A DNA stretch of 64,000 bases from NCBI GenBank assembly GCA_020349885.1, contig CP070701.1, positions 1,196,339 to 1,260,338 of the forward strand, read 5' to 3'. Source of the DNA: Acidobacteriota bacterium (GTDB lineage Bacteria; Acidobacteriota; G020349885). The notes beneath the pieces are model-generated. The model saw only the letters and a list, made by a program, of their open reading frames with translations, searched no databases and was not told the origin of the DNA. Below, in pieces: positions 41,761-49,633 of the stretch. Within the stretch, counting starts at the first letter, position 1; each line of letters starts with the position of its first letter. Both the position numbers and the translations under genes were made by a program.

Positions 41761-42252
41761 ATGACAGGTATCCCGATGCAAGGCATGGACGAGGGAAGCA
41801 GCCTGCGCGTAGCTGTTATTGCGAGCCGGTTTAACACGGCGGTGGTGGATGGGCTGGTTCAGGGAGCCCTCGACGCGCTCGCTCGCTCGGGCGTGGCGGC
41901 CGATTGCTGTGAGGTCGTGCGCGTGCCCGGGGCGTTTGAGCTGCTCGCGGCGGCACGCCGGGCCCTGAAACTCCGCTACGACGCCGTCGTGTGCCTGGGC
42001 GCCATCGTGCGCGGCGAGACGCCGCACTATAAGCACTTGGCGGACGCCGTGTGCCATGGTCTTGCTGAGTTGGCGCGCGAATCGGACGTGCCGCTTGCGT
42101 TCGGCGTGCTCACGACGGACACGGCGGAGCAGGCGTTCGCGCGCTCCGCCGCGAACGAGTGCAACAAGGGCGCCGAGGCCGCAGAGGCGGCGCTTGAAAT
42201 GGTGCAACTCCTGCGAAAATGGGGCGGAAACGGCCGTCCCCCGTCGGGCTGA
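41761..42252 (+). CDS. ribH: 6,7-dimethyl-8-ribityllumazine synthase
   Basis: A 163-residue riboflavin-pathway enzyme that condenses the pyrimidine and butanone phosphate precursors. Signatures: ASRFNTAVVDGLVQGA near residue 21, VPGAFELL near residue 56, CLGAIVRGETPHYKHLADAV near residue 79 (with the catalytic His), and FGVLTTDT. Next to nusB, as in many bacteria. The other rib genes are not in the window. Confidence 0.95.
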   Translation: MTGIPMQGMDEGSSLRVAVIASRFNTAVVDGLVQGALDALARSGVAADCCEVVRVPGAFELLAAARRALKLRYDAVVCLGAIVRGETPHYKHLADAVCHGLAELARESDVPLAFGVLTTDTAEQAFARSAANECNKGAEAAEAALEMVQLLRKWGGNGRPPSG

Positions 42253-42270
42253 GGGCCCGCGCGCGGGGGA

Positions 42271-42732
42271 ATGCCCATGGGGCGCCGCCGCCAGGCACGA
42301 ATTTGCGCCCTTCAAATCCTCTACCAGCTGGAAGTCACGGGACGTTCCATGGAAGAGGTCACGCGGGGCTTCTGGACCGATACGCACGCCGGGCCCCGGG
42401 TGCGGGACTACGCCGATCGGCTTGTGCGCAGCGCTATGGGGCGCTTGGCGGAATGGGACGCTGCGATTGAGGGTGCGCTCCTCAATTGGAAGCTGGAGCG
42501 CCTTGCCGCCATGGACCGCAACCTGATGCGGCTTGCGGCGGCGGAGTACGAAACGACGGAAGTTCCTCGAAAGGTGGTCCTGAACGAGGCAATCGAAATG
42601 GCCAAGGAATTCGGCACAGAGCGTTCGCCGGAATTCATTAACGGTGTGCTTGACCGCGTGCTGAAACCGGAACGCGGAAAGGACGAGCCGCCGGCGACGC
42701 CTGCCCATGATGCGCATGAAGAGAAAAGATAG
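42271..42732 (+). CDS. nusB: Transcription antitermination factor NusB
   Basis: A 153-residue all-helical RNA-binding protein acting with NusE on rRNA boxA. Hallmarks: RRQARICALQILYQLE at the N-terminus, LAAMDRNLMRLAAAEY in the middle, and VVLNEAIEMAKEFG followed by FINGVLDRV near the end. ATG 42277 is an alternative start two codons downstream. It lies 18 nt after ribH. Confidence 0.93.
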   Translation: MPMGRRRQARICALQILYQLEVTGRSMEEVTRGFWTDTHAGPRVRDYADRLVRSAMGRLAEWDAAIEGALLNWKLERLAAMDRNLMRLAAAEYETTEVPRKVVLNEAIEMAKEFGTERSPEFINGVLDRVLKPERGKDEPPATPAHDAHEEKR

Positions 42733-42825
42733 GATGAAATCTCCCGAAAAGGCACAATTCTTTCGTGCAGCGCAGGCGCTTGCGCTGCACGCCGGGAGCG
42801 GGCGCTTCAAAGGAGCCGCGGCGCG

Positions 42826-44664
42826 ATGAGAGGAAGCCTCGAAGACCTCGCCCTCTCCGACATTTTGCACATTGTGTTTCTGAGCAAACGCACGGGCATC
42901 CTTATTCTCACCACGGAACAAGGCAAGAGCTCGATCCTCTTCAAGAACGGCCGCGTGGTCAGCGTTCATGCCTCCGGGCAGGAAACGCCTCCCCTCGGCG
43001 AGATGCTGGTGCAGCAGGGGCTTCTTTCGAAGGACATGCTCGGCCAGGTGCTCGCCACGGGGGACAGCCGCCCGCTGGGCGTCCGCTTGGTCGAGCTCGG
43101 CATCCCGCATGAGCAGATCGAGCAGGCCGTGCGCCAGCAAATCATGGGCGTGCTCCAGGAGCTTCTCAAGGTCGAGGAAGGGACTTTTGCTTTCGAGCTG
43201 ATGGAGAATCTTCCGGTGGACGGCCTCAGCGCCAAAGAGATTTCCCTTCAAGACGGCATCGAGCCCGACGACGTGCTCGAGGCGAAAGAAGGTTACACGC
43301 CGTCCGCCCTTGCGATGCCTTTCAAGATGCAGCCCGAGGATATCCATCCTGATTCGGTGGTGGAAGGGGCGGAGCACTACGCCATCTCGACGTCGGCCGC
43401 GCCGCCGACGCAGCCGGCCGCAGCCGACAAGGAAGAGGACCTGGAAGTGGACTTCGTGATGGCGGAGGGCGCCCCCGAGGCACCCGCCGCGCCGGCTCCC
43501 TCCGCGGAACAGGTTTCTCCCGCCGCGCCGGCTCCCTCCGCGGAACAGGGTTCGCCCGCCCCCCCTCAGAGCGAGGAGCCTCCGCCTTCCAAACCCGGGG
43601 GGGCGCCGGTCATCCTCGCGGACGACGACGCGCTTTTCCGCTTGCATCTCGAAGGTGTCCTGTTGCAGCAGGGCTACCGCGTTTATGCGGTCGAATCGGC
43701 CGGAGAGGCCGTCAGGACCGCCAAAACGCTTCGTGGGCAGGGCGAGCTTCCCGTCGTGGTCAGCGACCTTCTTATGCGCTCCAGCGGCGGAAAAGGGCTT
43801 CTGGGCGGCCTGGAGGTTCTCGAAGAAGTCAAGCGAATCGACGGGGCCCTTCCCGTGGTCATGATGACCGACCACCTTGACCCCAAGGTGCGCCATGAAG
43901 CCTATCGCCTGGGCGTGAGCAACTACCTCATCAAGCCCGACATCTCGGAGATTGAGATTGCCGACCTTGAAGAGGACTTGCAGCAGTTCTCGGAGGACAT
44001 CCACTACATCGTGCGGCGGCTGGTGCGCGGGGGCGCCAGAGACCTCGCGGCGTTTCCCTCCCTCGCCGCCGTGCAGGCTGCTTCCCAGCCTGGCCCGCGA
44101 AGCGAGCAGGTAACGAATGCCACGTTCATCGAGGCCGCGAAACCCTCCGAGAAGCAGTTGCGGGCCATTCGCGCGCTGGTGCGGGAACTTCAAGATCCCA
44201 CGGAGACCACCGAGATTTCCCTTCTCATTCTCCGTCTCGCGGCAGAGTTTTTCGACCGGGCGATTTTGTTCCTCGTCAAGCAGGACAAGGTCTACGGACT
44301 TGGGGGCTTCGGTGAGACGGGCGACAAGGAAAGCATCAACGACAAGGTGCGCCGCATCCAGATCGACCGGCATGCGGACAGCGTCTTCCGGAAAATCATC
44401 GAAAGCCGCCAGACGCATCGGGGCAAGCTCAAGGACACCATGCACAATCGCCTGCTGATTGAGAACCTCGGCAAGCGGGCGCCTACGGAAATTGTCGTCG
44501 TGCCGCTGGTGAGCCGCCGGCGCGTGCTCGCCGCACTCTACGGCGACAACGCGCACCACCACAAGCCTTTCGGCAACATCGAGGGGCTGGAAATTTTTAT
44601 GAGTCAGGCGGGCATCGCCATGGAGAACGCCATCCTCCACCGCCAGCTCCAGGCAAGGGCATGA
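42826..44664 (+). CDS. DUF4388-receiver-GAF signalling protein
   Basis: A 612-residue cytoplasmic regulator heading the chemosensory operon. Domains: DUF4388/PATAN-type region (1 to about 130; GSLEDLALSDILHIVFLSKR), a Pro/Ala/Glu linker (about 200-260), a receiver domain (about 265-390; VILADDDALF, phospho-acceptor Asp in VVSDLLMRSSGG, Lys in LIKPD), and a C-terminal GAF-like domain (about 450-610; RAPTEIVVVPLVSRRRVLAA). DUF4388 proteins are typical of motility and signalling clusters in Myxococcota-like bacteria. No output DNA-binding domain is present. Starts 93 nt after nusB. Confidence 0.85.
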   Translation: MRGSLEDLALSDILHIVFLSKRTGILILTTEQGKSSILFKNGRVVSVHASGQETPPLGEMLVQQGLLSKDMLGQVLATGDSRPLGVRLVELGIPHEQIEQAVRQQIMGVLQELLKVEEGTFAFELMENLPVDGLSAKEISLQDGIEPDDVLEAKEGYTPSALAMPFKMQPEDIHPDSVVEGAEHYAISTSAAPPTQPAAADKEEDLEVDFVMAEGAPEAPAAPAPSAEQVSPAAPAPSAEQGSPAPPQSEEPPPSKPGGAPVILADDDALFRLHLEGVLLQQGYRVYAVESAGEAVRTAKTLRGQGELPVVVSDLLMRSSGGKGLLGGLEVLEEVKRIDGALPVVMMTDHLDPKVRHEAYRLGVSNYLIKPDISEIEIADLEEDLQQFSEDIHYIVRRLVRGGARDLAAFPSLAAVQAASQPGPRSEQVTNATFIEAAKPSEKQLRAIRALVRELQDPTETTEISLLILRLAAEFFDRAILFLVKQDKVYGLGGFGETGDKESINDKVRRIQIDRHADSVFRKIIESRQTHRGKLKDTMHNRLLIENLGKRAPTEIVVVPLVSRRRVLAALYGDNAHHHKPFGNIEGLEIFMSQAGIAMENAILHRQLQARA

Positions 44665-44671
44665 GGAGCCC

Positions 44672-45076
44672 ATGACCCCGGAGACGCCGCACGCCGCGTC
44701 CATCCTGATTGCCGAAGATTCGGCGCCCATGCGCAACTTCCTCTGCGCGGCTCTCGAAGACCGCCTCGACGACGTGGAGGTCGTTACGGCCGAAAGCGGC
44801 TTCGCCGCGCTCAGGCTCCTGCCCTCCCGCTCCTTCCAGCTTCTCATCACGGACATCAATATGCCCGACATCAACGGCCTTGAGCTCATCCACTACCTCA
44901 GGGAGAACGAGCACTACCGCCACATTCCCATCCTTATCGTTTCCACGGAGGCAAGCGAGGAGGACCGCAAGCGCGGCCTCGCGCTGGGGGCGGACGCCTA
45001 CCTCAACAAGCCCTTCGACCCCGAGGCGCTCGAGTCGGCGGTTGCGCCGCTCTTGGGCCGGAAGGAGAAATCATGA
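44672..45076 (+). CDS. cheY: CheY-like response regulator
   Basis: A 134-residue single receiver domain. Acidic pocket IAEDSAPMR, phospho-acceptor Asp in LLITDINMPDING near residue 60, Thr/Ser switch in LIVSTEAS, and Lys in YLNKPF. It starts 7 nt after the DUF4388 gene and overlaps cheA (ATGA). In this operon it is the likely target of CheA and may act on pilus motors. Confidence 0.9.
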   Translation: MTPETPHAASILIAEDSAPMRNFLCAALEDRLDDVEVVTAESGFAALRLLPSRSFQLLITDINMPDINGLELIHYLRENEHYRHIPILIVSTEASEEDRKRGLALGADAYLNKPFDPEALESAVAPLLGRKEKS

Positions 45077-47151
45077 GCCGCGAAAAGGAAACGGCCCGCC
45101 GCGAGTTCGTTTCCGAAGCCGAGGAAATCATCGAGGCGCTCTCCGGCGACGTGGCGGGCTTCGAGACGGGCCTCAAGGCCGGTGCCGTAAAGCCCGCCGT
45201 GGTAAACAAGATTTTCCGCGAGGTGCATTCCCTGAAGGGGCTCGCGGGCATGCTGGGTTTTGAAAAGGTTTCGACACTGAGTCATGATTTGGAGGACCTG
45301 CTGGACCGTCTTCGCCTTGGGAAAATTCCGCCTTCGCATGGGCTCGTGAACATTCTGTTCGAGTCGATCGAGCTTTTGAACCAGCTCGTCGCGAGCATCA
45401 GCCGGCAGGGGGAAGAAGGGGAGGTCGACGTCGTGCCGCTTACGAGCCAGATTCACACGCTGGCGATGCAGAGAGCCGAGGCGGCTGAGGACGTGTCGCT
45501 CGACTGGCTGGATTTGGACGAATCGACGCGCAAGTCGTTCACGGAGTACGAGGAACACCGTCTTTTGGAAAACCTCCGCCAGCAAAACGCGATCTACGGC
45601 GTGACGGTCGGCTTCGCCTTCGACGTGTTTGACGCGGAGCTCAAGAAGGTCACGGACGCCCTCAACGAGGAGGGCGAGGTCATCAGCACGCTTCCTTCGA
45701 GCGGGGGGGCGGAGCCGGATAAAATTTTCTTTCGGCTGATCTTCGCCTCCAATCTCCCCGGTGACAAGGTCGAAGCGCTCGCGGCGCCCTTCGGCGGAGG
45801 CGTGCAGCCCCTGCTCAAGCGCGCATTCGGGCCACCAACGCTGCCTGCACCTCCACCGCCGGTTCCCGAAGCCGAGGAAACCCTCGGCGTGGGGGACGCC
45901 GATCTCAAGAGCATCAGCTCGACGGTGCGGGTGGACATCCAAAAGCTCGACGCGGTCATGAACATCGTGGGCGAGTTGGTCCTCAGCAAGACCGCCCTTC
46001 TGCGCCTGAGCCGCCAGGCGGCCTCCGAGCACGGCTCCACGCCGCTTGCCTTCGAGCTCGTCAAAGCCGCGCGCACCCTGGATCGCAAGGTGGCCGCCCT
46101 GCAGGCGAGCATCATCGACGTGCGCATGGTGCCCATCGGCCAGATTTTCAACAAACTCTCGCGCGCCGCGCGCAAGATCTCGGCCCGCAACCGGAAAAAG
46201 ATCGACTTGCGCTTCTCCGGCGGCGACACCGAGCTTGACAAGGTGATGATCGAGGAAATCACCAACCCGTTCCTGCACCTTATCCGAAACGCCATCGACC
46301 ATGGGGTCGAGTCCCCCGAGGGGCGCCGGGAGAGGGGCAAGCCCGAGGAGGGCGTGGTGGAGTTGAAGGCGTACCAGAAGGGTAACTCGGTGGTCGTTGA
46401 AATTTCCGACGACGGCAGCGGCATCCGGCCCGAGAGGATTCGCGAGGCGGCCGTCCAGCAGGACATCATCGTCCCGGACGCGGAGCTGACCTTCGACGAG
46501 TGCATCAACCTCATTTTCAAGCCCGGGTTCTCGTCTGCCAAGATGGTGAGCGACATTTCCGGACGCGGCGTCGGGCTGGACGTGGTCAAGGCCAACATCA
46601 TGCGTCTCAAAGGCTCGATTCAGGTGCACTCCGAGCCCGGGCAGGGCACGACCTTTCAGATCGTGCTTCCCATCACGCTTGCCATTCTGCAGGTGCTCCT
46701 CGTGGAAAGCGGCGGCAAGCGCTTCGCCATTCCGCTCACGTCCGTTTCGGAAAGCCTGCGCATCACGCCCGAGCAGATCAAGACGGTGGAGCACCGCGAG
46801 GTTTATCACCTGCGCGACCAGACCCTGCCACTGATCCGCCTGGAGCGCTTTTTCAATCTTGCCGCCCCCGAGTCGCCTTCGGGGACGACCTCACCGGCCG
46901 CCGCCAGAAACGGCCGCCTCTTCGTGGTGGTCGTGCAGGCCGCGGAGCGGCGGGCCGGACTCGTCGTGGAGCGGCTCGCGGGCGAGCAGGAAGTGGTCAT
47001 CAAATCGATCGGGACGACGCTCTCGGGGCTTGCGGGCCTGGCCGGGGTGTGCGAGCTCGGTGAGAACGAGCTTGTCCTGGTGCTCGACATCGGCTCGCTC
47101 CTGGAAGGTGTGTTGGAGGAAAGAAGCGCGGCGGCGGCGCCCACAACGTGA
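45073..47151 (+). CDS. cheA: Chemotaxis histidine kinase CheA
   Basis: A 692-residue class-II histidine kinase. The Hpt domain has the phospho-His in REVHSLKGLAGM near residue 56. A P2-like domain lies at about 170-260. The dimerisation helix is VRVDIQKLDAVMNIVGELVL near residue 286. ATP-binding boxes are NPFLHLIRNAIDHGVES (N), DDGSGI (G1) and SGRGVGLDVV (G2). A CheW-like domain closes the protein (about 540-692). All catalytic motifs look intact. Start overlaps cheY; the stop overlaps the next gene. Confidence 0.94.
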   Translation: MSREKETARREFVSEAEEIIEALSGDVAGFETGLKAGAVKPAVVNKIFREVHSLKGLAGMLGFEKVSTLSHDLEDLLDRLRLGKIPPSHGLVNILFESIELLNQLVASISRQGEEGEVDVVPLTSQIHTLAMQRAEAAEDVSLDWLDLDESTRKSFTEYEEHRLLENLRQQNAIYGVTVGFAFDVFDAELKKVTDALNEEGEVISTLPSSGGAEPDKIFFRLIFASNLPGDKVEALAAPFGGGVQPLLKRAFGPPTLPAPPPPVPEAEETLGVGDADLKSISSTVRVDIQKLDAVMNIVGELVLSKTALLRLSRQAASEHGSTPLAFELVKAARTLDRKVAALQASIIDVRMVPIGQIFNKLSRAARKISARNRKKIDLRFSGGDTELDKVMIEEITNPFLHLIRNAIDHGVESPEGRRERGKPEEGVVELKAYQKGNSVVVEISDDGSGIRPERIREAAVQQDIIVPDAELTFDECINLIFKPGFSSAKMVSDISGRGVGLDVVKANIMRLKGSIQVHSEPGQGTTFQIVLPITLAILQVLLVESGGKRFAIPLTSVSESLRITPEQIKTVEHREVYHLRDQTLPLIRLERFFNLAAPESPSGTTSPAAARNGRLFVVVVQAAERRAGLVVERLAGEQEVVIKSIGTTLSGLAGLAGVCELGENELVLVLDIGSLLEGVLEERSAAAAPTT

Positions 47152-48080
47152 TGTACGAGTCCTTCTTCGGTTTGAGCGAACGCCCCTTTTCGACGACGCC
47201 GGACCCGCGGTTTCTCTACGAGAGCCGCCAGCACCGCGAGGCGCTGGCGCGCCTCGAGTACGCGTGCGAGGAGCGGGAGATCGCGCTCCTTACGGGCGAG
47301 ATAGGGGCGGGCAAAACGCTGCTTTCCCGCGCCCTGATGGACCGCCTCTCCCGCGAATACCGCGTGGTTCTTCTTATCAACCCCCACCTGACGCCGAAGG
47401 AATTTCTGACCGCCATCTGCAAGCACCTCGACATCCCGCACGACTGCCCGCGCAGCCGGATGATGGACGCCCTCCATGACCATCTCTACCGCCTGCACGA
47501 AGAGGGCGTCGCCCTGGTGCTGATGCTCGACGAGGCCCAGTTCGTGCCCACGAAGAGCACGTTCGACGAGATTCGCCTGCTTACGAATTTCCAACTCGAC
47601 GACGCGGGCCTGCTTTCCGTGATTCTCATCGGGCAGCCGGAACTCCGGACGCGCCTCGAACGGCCGGCGTACCGCGCCCTGGCCCAGCGCATCGGGCTGC
47701 GCTACCATTTAGTCCCCCTTGACCGCGAGGAGACGGGCGCCTATGTGCGGTTCCGCTTGAGCGTGGCCGAAGCGCGGGGGGAGTTGTTCGACGAGGCGTC
47801 CCTCGACGTGCTCCACGAGGGCTCGGAAGGCATTCCCCGGTTGATCAACCGCCTGGCACACGCGTCCCTGATCGAGGCCTACGGCCGCGAGTCGCGCCGC
47901 GTCACGGCGGACATCACCCGAAACGCCATCGATGATTTCCTGCATCACGGGCAGCCGCCTCCCGCGCCGCCCGCCGAAAGGCAAGAAATTTCCGCTCAGG
48001 GCAAGGGCGCGCGTTCGGCCCGCAAGGGTGTTCTCTCCTCCGGTGCCATGGAGCAAGAGATTCGAGCCAAGGAGCGCTGA
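47148..48080 (+). CDS. ExeA/GspA-type AAA ATPase
   Basis: A 310-residue ATPase starting at GTG 47148 or ATG 47151 in a TGATG overlap with cheA. Family start YESFFGLSERPFSTTPDP; Walker A LTGEIGAGKT near residue 47; Walker B VLMLDEAQ near residue 125; sensor region LIGQPELR. The C-terminus is a low-complexity Pro/Lys tail with no peptidoglycan-binding domain. ExeA proteins work with secretion and type IV pilus machines, and one inside a che operon is unusual. Confidence 0.87.
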   Translation: MMYESFFGLSERPFSTTPDPRFLYESRQHREALARLEYACEEREIALLTGEIGAGKTLLSRALMDRLSREYRVVLLINPHLTPKEFLTAICKHLDIPHDCPRSRMMDALHDHLYRLHEEGVALVLMLDEAQFVPTKSTFDEIRLLTNFQLDDAGLLSVILIGQPELRTRLERPAYRALAQRIGLRYHLVPLDREETGAYVRFRLSVAEARGELFDEASLDVLHEGSEGIPRLINRLAHASLIEAYGRESRRVTADITRNAIDDFLHHGQPPPAPPAERQEISAQGKGARSARKGVLSSGAMEQEIRAKER

Positions 48081-48084
48081 CGAT

Positions 48085-48948
48085 ATGGTGGACCTGGCGA
48101 AGGCCCGCGAGAAGGCCAGAAAAGAAAAGCAAAAGGAGCAGGAGCAAAAAGTTTCCATGGCAAAAGGGCCGCCCAAGGGAGCGCTCCCGAAAGAAGGCCC
48201 TTCGGAGGAAACGGCGCTCGATTTTACGAAAACCGAAATGGAAGCGAGCATGGAATCGGGAAAAGCGGCCGTTGCCCCGGAGGCTGCGTTGGTTGTGGAA
48301 GAACCGGCCTCCAAAACGACGGAGGAGCGGCTGCCCGGGCCGCCGCCCGTTCCTGGCGAAGCCGCTCCGGAGGAAGCGAAGCCCGCCGTGCCTCCGACTC
48401 CGCCGCCCGCCCAGGCCGACTTGCCCCGACAAGTTGAGGGCTTGTCCACCGAGGCGGAGCCTGGTCCCGGGGAGCGGCCCGAGGAAAAGGAGGCCGCACC
48501 AAGCCCCGCGGCGCCCGTGCTCTGGCGCTGCTTGACCTTTGAGGTCGGCAGCGAGCTCTACGGCATCCCCATTGAGCACATCGACGAAATCATTCCCGTC
48601 CAGCCCGTCACCGACGTGCCCAACGTGCCTTCGGTCGTCACGGGGATTATGTCGCTCCGGGGGCGCATCGTCACGGTGATCGACAGCCGCGAGCGGCTGG
48701 GCCACCCCGTTCGTCCCCCGACGGAAGAGGCGCGCATTGTGGTTCTTGCGCAGCAGGGAGAGCTGTTCGGGCTGTGGGTGGACGGCGTGAAGCAGGTGAT
48801 CTCCGTCCCGGAGGAGAGCATCGAGGAGACAACCGGGATGGTCGCGGCGACCCAGAATCCGTACCTTCGCGGCGTTTACCATTCCGAGCGTGACATGGTA
48901 ATTTTGCTCGACCTCGAAAGATTCCTGGACATTCGACTCGCATCATGA
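48085..48948 (+). CDS. cheW: CheW-like coupling protein with long N-terminal linker
   Basis: A 287-residue protein. The first 145 residues are low complexity (Lys/Glu-rich, then Pro/Ala/Glu-rich), probably disordered. The CheW fold occupies about 148-287: LTFEVGSELYGIPIEHIDEI, NVPSVVTGIMSLRGRIVTVI and LLDLERFL. CheW normally couples receptors to CheA. Classical CheW is about 160 residues, so the extension is notable. Starts 4 nt after the ExeA gene and overlaps the next gene. Confidence 0.9.
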   Translation: MVDLAKAREKARKEKQKEQEQKVSMAKGPPKGALPKEGPSEETALDFTKTEMEASMESGKAAVAPEAALVVEEPASKTTEERLPGPPPVPGEAAPEEAKPAVPPTPPPAQADLPRQVEGLSTEAEPGPGERPEEKEAAPSPAAPVLWRCLTFEVGSELYGIPIEHIDEIIPVQPVTDVPNVPSVVTGIMSLRGRIVTVIDSRERLGHPVRPPTEEARIVVLAQQGELFGLWVDGVKQVISVPEESIEETTGMVAATQNPYLRGVYHSERDMVILLDLERFLDIRLAS

Positions 48949-49625
48949 CCCACGGGAGGCCTCTTGTGATTGTGGCCGACAGCGCGGACGGACTCCGCAG
49001 GTGGCTGCGCGGCGAGCTGGAGCGGCGGCGGTTCGACGTGCAGGTTACGGCAAGCGGAAAACAGGCGCTCGCGTGGATAGACGAGCGGCCGCCCAGGGTG
49101 TTTTTCGTGAGTCCCTTTTTGGACGACGTGCTCGGCTTCGAGGTCATCGACCGCATGCGGGCGTCCGAGCCGACGCGCTACACGAAGATTGTTTTGGTGG
49201 GCGCGCTCTTCCGCGCGTACCGCTACCATGCCCCGCCCAAGAGTCTCTACGGCGCCGACGCCTACATCGAGGAAGGCATTACGGACGAGGAGTTTGACAA
49301 AGTGCTCGCTTCCGTGCTCAAGGCGCCGGCGGCCGGGCCCGAGACAGCCCCTCCTCGAGCACCGCTGGCCGCTCCGGGGGACCCGCTGGAGGAGGCCCGC
49401 ACGCTTGCCCGCATCATCATTTCCGACATTTTTATCTATCGGCCGACGCGCGCCCGCCGGTCCATCATGCGCGGCTGCTTCGAAGAAGTCTTCGCGGAAG
49501 ACCTGGAGTTCGGCAGTGAATATTTCAACAAGCGCATTCCCGAGTCGATTCGCGGCAATCGGGATATTTTCCGAGAAGCGCTTCAAGAATTCCTCGCCAT
49601 CAAAAAGAAAGAATACCTCGCCTAG
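48945..49625 (+). CDS. Degenerate receiver protein with helical C-terminal domain
   Basis: A 226-residue protein. Residues 1-125 have a receiver-like fold (VIVADSADGLRRWL), but the position of the phospho-acceptor Asp reads VFFVSPFLDD, with Ser in place of Asp, so phosphorylation is unlikely. The C-terminal helical domain (LARIIISDIFIYRPTRARRS, ending IKKKEYLA) resembles a domain I have seen in Myxococcota-type signalling proteins with zinc ribbons. Probably a scaffold or phosphorylation-independent partner. Start overlaps cheW. Confidence 0.75.
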   Translation: MTHGRPLVIVADSADGLRRWLRGELERRRFDVQVTASGKQALAWIDERPPRVFFVSPFLDDVLGFEVIDRMRASEPTRYTKIVLVGALFRAYRYHAPPKSLYGADAYIEEGITDEEFDKVLASVLKAPAAGPETAPPRAPLAAPGDPLEEARTLARIIISDIFIYRPTRARRSIMRGCFEEVFAEDLEFGSEYFNKRIPESIRGNRDIFREALQEFLAIKKKEYLA

Positions 49626-49633
49626 GAGACGCC

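Noticed and set aside
40834..44889. A 1351-residue open frame on the minus strand
   Set aside because: It runs antisense through ribH, nusB, the DUF4388 gene and the Asp-rich array, all with clear family motifs on the plus strand. It is a by-product of GC-rich codon usage and repeats.
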